Source: Parvimonas sp. oral taxon 110 str. F0139 (GTDB lineage: Bacteria; Bacillota; Clostridia; Tissierellales; Peptoniphilaceae). Taken from it: a stretch of 64,000 bases of DNA. The DNA is taken from assembly GCF_000214475.1 (NCBI RefSeq), contig NZ_AFII01000001.1:620001-684000 (forward strand), in the 5' to 3' direction. Positions 58,528 through 64,000 of this stretch are shown here, in pieces. Below the pieces are notes generated by a model. That model made no database searches. It had not been told where the DNA came from and was given only the letters and a program-made list of their open reading frames with translations. Position numbers and translations under genes: made by a program. Each line of letters begins with the position of its first letter. Position 1 is the first letter of the stretch.

Positions 58528-60039
58528 TTATTCTTCTTTGTATTTTTTCGCTTTAAATTTATACTTTATAACTCTAAATTTGCTTTTTATTCCGTCAATT
58601 GTAATAAATAAAATTTTATCCTTTGTAACATACATAATAATAAAATAATATAGTACACAAGATACAATTATTGCAAATACTCTAATAAGAAATTGTACAT
58701 TCAATGTCAATGAATATTTTAAAATATGATTTATTGCAAAAGTTATTCCAAAAAAAGGAATTGAACATAACACATACTTTACATAGGATTTTAATATCCC
58801 ATTTATAGAAATGATATTTCTCTTTCTTATAAAGTAAACTTGAATAATCAATACTACAATTTCTGAAAATAAAGTTGTATAAACAAAATATTCAGGTTGA
58901 ACAACTTTTAATCTAAATAAAACTATATTTAAAACCAAGTTCATAAATCCACCTATAAAATAGAAGGCAGTTATATTTTTTTCATATCCTCTTACAAATA
59001 AAACTTGATTTGCAAGAAGTTGATCCAGTGCCCACATAACTATTCTAAGCGAAAACAGTTTTAAAATAAACCCAGCTTCTAAATATTTTTCTCCTGCATA
59101 TATAAGCATTACTTCATCGGAAACACAGCTTAATCCTATACCCATAGGAATTACTAAGAATAGAAATGTTTTTGCAACTTGATTTAATAATTCTATATAA
59201 TTCTTTTCATCGCTATTTCCATGATAGTATGAAAGTCTTGGAATACTTACTACTATAATAGAATAGACTACGCTTGTAATAAGTTGAGCTATTGACAACG
59301 CAAAAGTATAATATGAAACCGAAATTTTTGCATCTAATAATGAAAGCACAGCTCTATCCAACGCAGTATATAACATATATGAATTTGCTAAAAGCAACAT
59401 TCCAATTAAAGGCTTTATATGGATAAGAATATCTTTTAATTCAATTTTTACAAATTTTACTTTTCTTTTTATATAGTAAAAACTTATTAAATAATTTATA
59501 AGATTTGTAATTGATAAGATAAAGGCATAATTAACTATATCATCTGCTTTTCGTACAAATGCAAAAATCGAAACAAGCATAAGTACACGGATAAATAATG
59601 TTTTAAAGAGTATAAATCCGTAGTTTTCAAAAGCCTCATTCATCCATTCTATTGTTACAAATTGCGTAAAAATTTGAATACTAAGTGCAATATATAACAT
59701 ATACATATTGGAATCTACATTTAAAAACATATATCCAATATACATAATACCAATACTTAAAGAGCTTATTACATTAATTGAAAATAAAACAGTAAAATTT
59801 TTACTTATTTCTTTCATATTATTCTTAACTCTACTTATCGAACGTATTCCATAACTATAAATCCCAAATGCTGCAAATGGGATAAATAAATTTAGGATAG
59901 AATTTGCCGCATTAAATTCTCCGTAAGCCTCCTTGCTCAAAATTCTTGCAAGGTATGGTCCCGTAATAAGTGGAAAAAGAATATTAAAAACTCTAACTAA
60001 AATACTCGCTAAAGCATTTACTTTTATATTTTTTGCCAT
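58528..60039 (-). CDS. polysaccharide or teichoic acid flippase (Wzx/TacF-like)
   Basis: The 503-residue protein has twelve to fourteen hydrophobic segments and begins NALASILVRVFNILFPLITG, then PYLARILSKEAYGEFNAANS, a typical Wzx-type MATE/MOP flippase opening. Later segments include RGYEKNITAFYFIGGFMNLV. Next to two LicD genes it most resembles TacF, which exports phosphocholine-bearing teichoic acid chains in pneumococci. The exact glycan is not known. Confidence 0.88.
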   Translation of the reverse strand: MAKNIKVNALASILVRVFNILFPLITGPYLARILSKEAYGEFNAANSILNLFIPFAAFGIYSYGIRSISRVKNNMKEISKNFTVLFSINVISSLSIGIMYIGYMFLNVDSNMYMLYIALSIQIFTQFVTIEWMNEAFENYGFILFKTLFIRVLMLVSIFAFVRKADDIVNYAFILSITNLINYLISFYYIKRKVKFVKIELKDILIHIKPLIGMLLLANSYMLYTALDRAVLSLLDAKISVSYYTFALSIAQLITSVVYSIIVVSIPRLSYYHGNSDEKNYIELLNQVAKTFLFLVIPMGIGLSCVSDEVMLIYAGEKYLEAGFILKLFSLRIVMWALDQLLANQVLFVRGYEKNITAFYFIGGFMNLVLNIVLFRLKVVQPEYFVYTTLFSEIVVLIIQVYFIRKRNIISINGILKSYVKYVLCSIPFFGITFAINHILKYSLTLNVQFLIRVFAIIVSCVLYYFIIMYVTKDKILFITIDGIKSKFRVIKYKFKAKKYKEE

Positions 60040-60057
60040 ATCTAAAATTATTTCTCC

Positions 60058-60870
60058 TTATTTAATCCTATATGCATCTAATAGATGTGATTTATATTCA
60101 ATTTCCGCATAAGAAGGTTTTTGCATATAATCTCCATAAAATTGAGTTAAAATCTTATCATAATTCTTAGGAGCTGGTACCATCATATCTTCAAAAGGTA
60201 ATTCTATCAACTCCTCATAAGTTCCCGTTTCAAAAACTTCTTTCATTCCTGTTTTATCGACTCCTACCGCTGCTTCATAAATACCATTTTCATCAGAATA
60301 TCGTTCAACAAGTTTATCAATTCTTTTTGTAAAATATCTTGGATTTATAAATGTCAACAAATGCCAAAAGACAACTCTACAAAAATCTTTTATTTTACTA
60401 TCTTTATGAATTATATATTTTTTCTTTATGAAACAAATATGTTTTAAGGTTACCATCAGATGAGCTTTTTTTACAAAATTTAAGTCATTAAATTTATCAA
60501 TTGGAAAAACATCAACAAACACATTGCTATCTTTCCTATTTCTCTTTATACTATCCTCTAACAAAGTATGCTTATCTATAACTACAAAAAAGTTTTGAAA
60601 ATACCAATCACTGTTATCCTTGGATAGTATTGTATATCTTTCATTATTTTCTTCAAGAATAGCTTTTTGTAATCGCTCATAGTCTTTTCTATATAAAGAT
60701 ATATCAATATCGTCATCCCAAGGAATAAATCCTTTATGTCTAACTGCTCCAAGTAATGTTCCATAGTTTACAAAATATTTTATATTATATTTTTTACAAA
60801 TATAGTCAATGAACTTTAAAATATCCAATTCATATTTTTTTAGTTCATCAACTGTAAGTCTCTCTTTCAT
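60058..60870 (-). CDS. LicD-family phosphocholine transferase
   Basis: The 270-residue protein has the LicD core: LDILKFIDYICKKYNIKYFV, NYGTLLGAVRHKGFIPWDDD (nucleotidyltransferase-like aspartates in WDDDIDI), VFVDVFPIDKFND and the end PSYAEIEYKSHLLDAYRI. LicD enzymes transfer phosphocholine from CDP-choline to glycan residues. Its ATG follows the second licD by 9 bases, with a GGAGATTAAG site. The frame is intact. Confidence 0.92.
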   Translation of the reverse strand: MKERLTVDELKKYELDILKFIDYICKKYNIKYFVNYGTLLGAVRHKGFIPWDDDIDISLYRKDYERLQKAILEENNERYTILSKDNSDWYFQNFFVVIDKHTLLEDSIKRNRKDSNVFVDVFPIDKFNDLNFVKKAHLMVTLKHICFIKKKYIIHKDSKIKDFCRVVFWHLLTFINPRYFTKRIDKLVERYSDENGIYEAAVGVDKTGMKEVFETGTYEELIELPFEDMMVPAPKNYDKILTQFYGDYMQKPSYAEIEYKSHLLDAYRIK

Positions 60871-60879
60871 CTTAATCTC

Positions 60880-61688
60880 CTAATCTATATAATAAGCCTT
60901 AATTTCATGAGGATATACTCTCTTTTCAACAGGTGGAAATTCCATATATTCTCCATAGTATTTTTTAAAATTTCATCATATTTTTTTGGAGCAAAAAATC
61001 TACTATTTTCAAACTCTAACTCGATTAATTCATCAAAAGGGTTATAGTCGAAAACATCATCATACTTCCATTTTGAGCAACCTATAAGCCCTAAATATTT
61101 TCCGCTATCTTTAACATTCGCATCAACAATTTTCTTGATTTTCTTAGCAAAATATCTAGGTGAAACTGGTTTTAAAACTGTCCAGAAAAATCTCCTAATA
61201 AAATCCTTTAATTTACTATCACCATATTGAATATTTTCTTTTTTCGAAAAAGATAGAAGCTTAAAACTTTCTAATTTATATGTCTTTTCAACTATACTTA
61301 AATCATCGAAGAAATCCATAGGGAAAATATCAATAAAAATTCCTGAATCATAAGTCTTATAATTTCTTTCATCTTCAATTTTAGTCTTTGAATTTACAAC
61401 TTTAATAAAGTTATTATAATATTTGTCATTTAGTTCCAAAGATAAAATTTTATAAATTCCATCATCTTTTGAAAATAAATCTATAAACTTTTCATAGTCT
61501 TTTCTAAACATACAAATATCTATATCATCATCCCAAGGAATAAATCCTTTATGTCTTACTGCTCCAATCAACGTTCCATAATTTATAAAATATTTTATAT
61601 CATTTTTAACACAAAAATCGTGAATATATTGTAAAATTTCAAGTTCTACGGATTTTATTTCATCCATAGAAAGATATTTGATTTCCAT
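60880..61688 (-). CDS. LicD-family phosphocholine transferase, frame interrupted near the end
   Basis: Paralogue of the next gene: LEILQYIHDFCVKNDIKYFI, NYGTLIGAVRHKGFIPWDDD, IFIDIFPMDFFDDL. Adding one base to the six-T run at 60961-60966 restores the family C-terminus (FPPVEKRVYPHEIKAYYID) and a stop at 60880, about 269 residues. Without it the last 30 or so residues are out of frame. The two LicD proteins may decorate different positions, as LicD1 and LicD2 do in pneumococci. It overlaps the GT2 gene by one base. Confidence 0.9.
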
Positions 61689-62665
61689 TAAGCATTTACT
61701 CCTTTTTTCTTCAAGTCTTTTAAAAGTAAAAATCTATATAATTTAACATTTAATTTTAACATTATTACTGCAATTCTTCTACCTTTTCTAAAATTCTTAT
61801 TTTTAAAAATCTTCCAAAAATTCTTCTTTAAAAATCCTAAAACTTCTCTATATTCTTTAATACTTTTGTAATTATCACTTAATAACATTTTATCAAAAAC
61901 CATAAAATGAGCATATGAAAACCTGAAAAAAGCAAATTCAGAAAGAGAAGGAACTTCCTTATTTATATAGTCATAAAAATTGGAATAAATTTCTATGCAA
62001 TTCATATTTTTTACAGTATATGGTTTTGTTGTAATACTATTTTCTCTATGAAAATAATAATAATATGCCTTTGTAGTTACAACATATTTCTTTGCATATT
62101 TTACAAGCTCAAACTGATAAAAAGCATCCTCATAAATTTTTCCAACAGGAAAAGAGATTTTACTAGCAATTTCATAAGAGATAAGTTTATTACAAATAGT
62201 TCCCGGAATTTTTTCTCCAATGAAATACTCTTTTAAAAATCTATCTTTTTCACAACTAAAATACAAATCTTCCTTACATTGTGGTGATTGATTATCAGAA
62301 TAAACATTATATACTCCACAAATAGATACATCTGCATTTTCGGATTTTATATTTTTATAAAGCTCTTCAACCATATTTTCTGAAATATAATCATCAGAAT
62401 CTATAAATAATACATATTTACCTGTCGCAAATTTCATTCCATGATTTCTAGCGCTTGACAAACCACCATTTTCTTTTGTATAGAGTTTTGCTCTATTTTC
62501 ATTTTCAACAAATTCTTTACAAATTTTTTCGCTATTATCAGTTGCTCCATCATTTACTATTATAATCTCTATATTTTTATATGTTTGATTGGCAATTGTC
62601 TCCAAACATTTTTTTACATATTTTTCTACATTATATACAGGTACAATAATACTTATCTTGTCCAT
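61688..62665 (-). CDS. family 2 glycosyltransferase
   Basis: The 325-residue enzyme has the GT-A fold start ISIIVPVYNVEKYVKKCLET, then IEIIIVNDGATDNSEKICKE, GGLSSARNHGMKFATGKYVL and the DxD in FIDSDDYIS. It probably adds a sugar to the teichoic acid or capsule unit that LicD modifies. It heads the operon GT2-licD-licD-flippase. The donor sugar is unknown. Confidence 0.93.
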   Translation of the reverse strand: MDKISIIVPVYNVEKYVKKCLETIANQTYKNIEIIIVNDGATDNSEKICKEFVENENRAKLYTKENGGLSSARNHGMKFATGKYVLFIDSDDYISENMVEELYKNIKSENADVSICGVYNVYSDNQSPQCKEDLYFSCEKDRFLKEYFIGEKIPGTICNKLISYEIASKISFPVGKIYEDAFYQFELVKYAKKYVVTTKAYYYYFHRENSITTKPYTVKNMNCIEIYSNFYDYINKEVPSLSEFAFFRFSYAHFMVFDKMLLSDNYKSIKEYREVLGFLKKNFWKIFKNKNFRKGRRIAVIMLKLNVKLYRFLLLKDLKKKGVNA

Positions 62666-62732
62666 AATTCTCCCTTATATTATAATAATACAAATAGTAT
62701 ACTATAAATCCTTAAAATTTACAATTTTTTAC

Positions 62733-62760
62733 AAAAAACAAAGGAGATATAAATCCCCTT
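62733..62760 (-). terminator. intrinsic terminator after the sortase gene
   Basis: AAGGAGAT (62741-62748) pairs with ATCCCCTT (62753-62760), with G-T wobble, around 4 bases; T-rich minus-strand tail. Confidence 0.7.
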
Positions 62761-62766
62761 ATGATT

Positions 62767-63542
62767 TTACTTATCTTTTAATTTTGCAAATAAAATTCTT
62801 CTTGCTGTATTGTCATCAGGTGTCTTACAAGTTACAAGCATTAGAATTTTTGTGTTTTCATCAATTTTATCAACCTCTGACTTTGGAATATGTTTAGACA
62901 ATTCTTTTTTCATTGCTTCTACATCTTCATTTCTCTCAGAACTTTGTTCATACAGTGAAGTATCAGGATCTACAAGATCAATTCCAAGTACCTCATATTC
63001 TAGTTTTCCTTTTTCTGTATAAAGATAAAATGTCTTATGATTTTCTAAAAATGATTTATCTTCAAATTTTCTCAACTCATAAAATTTTGTCTTATCCCAA
63101 ATATTATGTCCAAATATATAACTAATTCTATCTGAAAAATCAGGCTTATTATATACATCTAAAAATAATGTTCCAGTAACGGGATAAGTTTTTTATTAAA
63201 ATCTCTCCATAGATAGTAATCATTGTCTTTCCCCTGAACAACTGGCTCATCTATATTAGTATCAGGAACTTCTAGCCAACCTATTGAATCAGAATTTAGT
63301 TTTTTTAATTCTTCTAAGTTTACCTCTTTTTTAGTCTCTTTTTCTTCACCGTTAAAAACAGACTCTTTTAAATCTCTTAAATCTTTCCCAGCTTTATATG
63401 AACCATAATAATCTTTGATTATATTTCCAGCAGAATATATAAAAACACTTAAACATATTACAAAAAGTATATTCCAAAACCATTTTTTAGCTTTGCTCTG
63501 TTTTTTCTTTACTTTTTTTACATCTATATCTTCTTTTTTCAT
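62767..63542 (-). CDS. class B sortase, frame interrupted once
   Basis: Sortase B anchors surface proteins to peptidoglycan or builds surface structures. The N-terminal part has a basic head, one membrane helix (WFWNILFVICLSVFIYSAGN) and SIGWLEVPDTNIDEPVVQGK. After a break at the six-T run 63189-63194, one added base restores YPVTGTLFLDVYNKP, IFGHNIWDKTKF (catalytic His), LMLVTCKTPDDNTARRILFA (catalytic Cys and Arg) and a stop at 62767. Restored length is about 258 residues. No substrate gene with a sorting signal is adjacent. Confidence 0.9.
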
Positions 63543-63545
63543 ATC

Positions 63546-64000
63546 TTAAATCCTTTCATAAGTATAAAAAGTTAATGTTGGATTTTGACTTTCTCCTTTA
63601 ATTTTTTCAGTAACTTTCCAAATAGTTTCGTCAATTTTAGGAAAATGACTATCCGCTTCTATTATTTCTTTTTCTTCATATTTTGTAATATACATTCTTG
63701 AGCAAAAATCAATTAATTGTTTATAAATACTCATTCCCCCACAAACAAAAAATTTTTCTTTTGGATTTTCTTTTACAAATTCAATCAAATCTTCTATATT
63801 CTTAAATATTTTTACACCTTCAAAAGAAAAATTACTATTTGTCAAAACAATATTTTTTCTTTTTGGAAGTGGTTTTATTTTAAAACCTTCAAATGTTTTT
63901 CTACCACAGATTATAGAATTACCACAAGTTTTTTCTTTAAAAAAATTCATATCTTCTTTTAGAAAATACAATAAATTATTATCTTTACCTATTGCATTAC
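63546..64000 (-). CDS. folA: dihydrofolate reductase, N-terminus beyond window edge
   Basis: The frame is open to the right edge and lacks only the first dozen or so residues. It shows NAIGKDNNLLYFLKEDMNFF, IICGRKTFEGFKIKPLPKRK, FFVCGGMSIYKQLIDFCSRM (NADPH-binding glycines) and a C-terminal strand ending TFYTYERI. DHFR regenerates tetrahydrofolate. It is 3 bases upstream of the sortase gene. With folK and folP at 13 kb it gives a partial folate pathway in this window. Confidence 0.93.
   Translation of the reverse strand, partial: NAIGKDNNLLYFLKEDMNFFKEKTCGNSIICGRKTFEGFKIKPLPKRKNIVLTNSNFSFEGVKIFKNIEDLIEFVKENPKEKFFVCGGMSIYKQLIDFCSRMYITKYEEKEIIEADSHFPKIDETIWKVTEKIKGESQNPTLTFYTYERI

Overview
This window is a very AT-rich bacterial chromosome segment with low-GC Gram-positive features: strong AGGAGG-type ribosome binding sites, many intrinsic terminators, an RF2 gene with a programmed frameshift, an RqcH gene, an ECF transporter module, sortase B and a phosphocholine (lic) locus. 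Gene content and order (yicC-gmk-rpoZ-coaBC-priA-def-fmt-rsmB; DUF3343-mscS-DUF951; ruvCAB then queA-tgt) fit an anaerobic Firmicute of the Tissierellia/Peptoniphilaceae type, with Parvimonas as a plausible guess. That placement is inference from composition and gene set, not from a search.

Layout. 1-5.0 kb: a partial SdpI-like gene, tgt, queA and ruvBAC. 5.1-8.3 kb: an unknown gene, a LicB-like DMT transporter and a repeat-containing autolysin. 8.5-16 kb: an alanine/sodium symporter, MsrAB, deoCD, folKP and the peptidases pepD and pepT. 17-28 kb: a membrane J-protein, PC4-like protein, recX, prfB, an AraC regulator inside a duplicated intergenic unit, a flavoprotein, AlkD, nitroreductase, mscS and a COG4091-type dehydrogenase. 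28-31.3 kb (+ strand): an MreB-like protein, a radical SAM protein and a double-rhodanese lipoprotein. 31.3-37.4 kb: an accessory zone (MFS transporter, divergent MerR/CMD pair, GNAT, two VOC proteins, a methyltransferase), partly bracketed by a duplicated copy of the rsmB tail. 37.3-45.3 kb: the yicC-to-rsmB housekeeping operon. 45.4-50.6 kb (+ strand): a membrane protein, tmRNA, a Kiwa-like KwaB/KwaA pair, lipoproteins, then a YedE/TusA-like pair with in-frame UGA codons that look like selenocysteine. 50.6-55 kb: rqcH and ecfT-ecfA2-ecfA1. 55-64 kb: an NCS1 permease, a LicC-LicA fusion, a flippase, two LicD proteins, a glycosyltransferase, sortase B and a DHFR cut by the window edge.

How they connect. 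The LicC-LicA fusion, two LicD proteins, TacF-like flippase, LicB-like importer and an autolysin with choline-binding-like repeats together suggest a phosphocholine-decorated cell surface. YedE, the TusA-like selenoprotein candidate, the DUF3343 protein and the rhodanese lipoprotein point to selenium/sulfur handling.

Caution on sequence quality. Fifteen otherwise recognisable genes, several normally essential (gmk, coaBC, priA), are interrupted by 18 single-base frame changes. All lie in A or T runs of 5-7 bases, and 17 of the 18 look like one missing base. I read these genes as intact with homopolymer under-calling and give full-span coordinates, noting the break in each entry.
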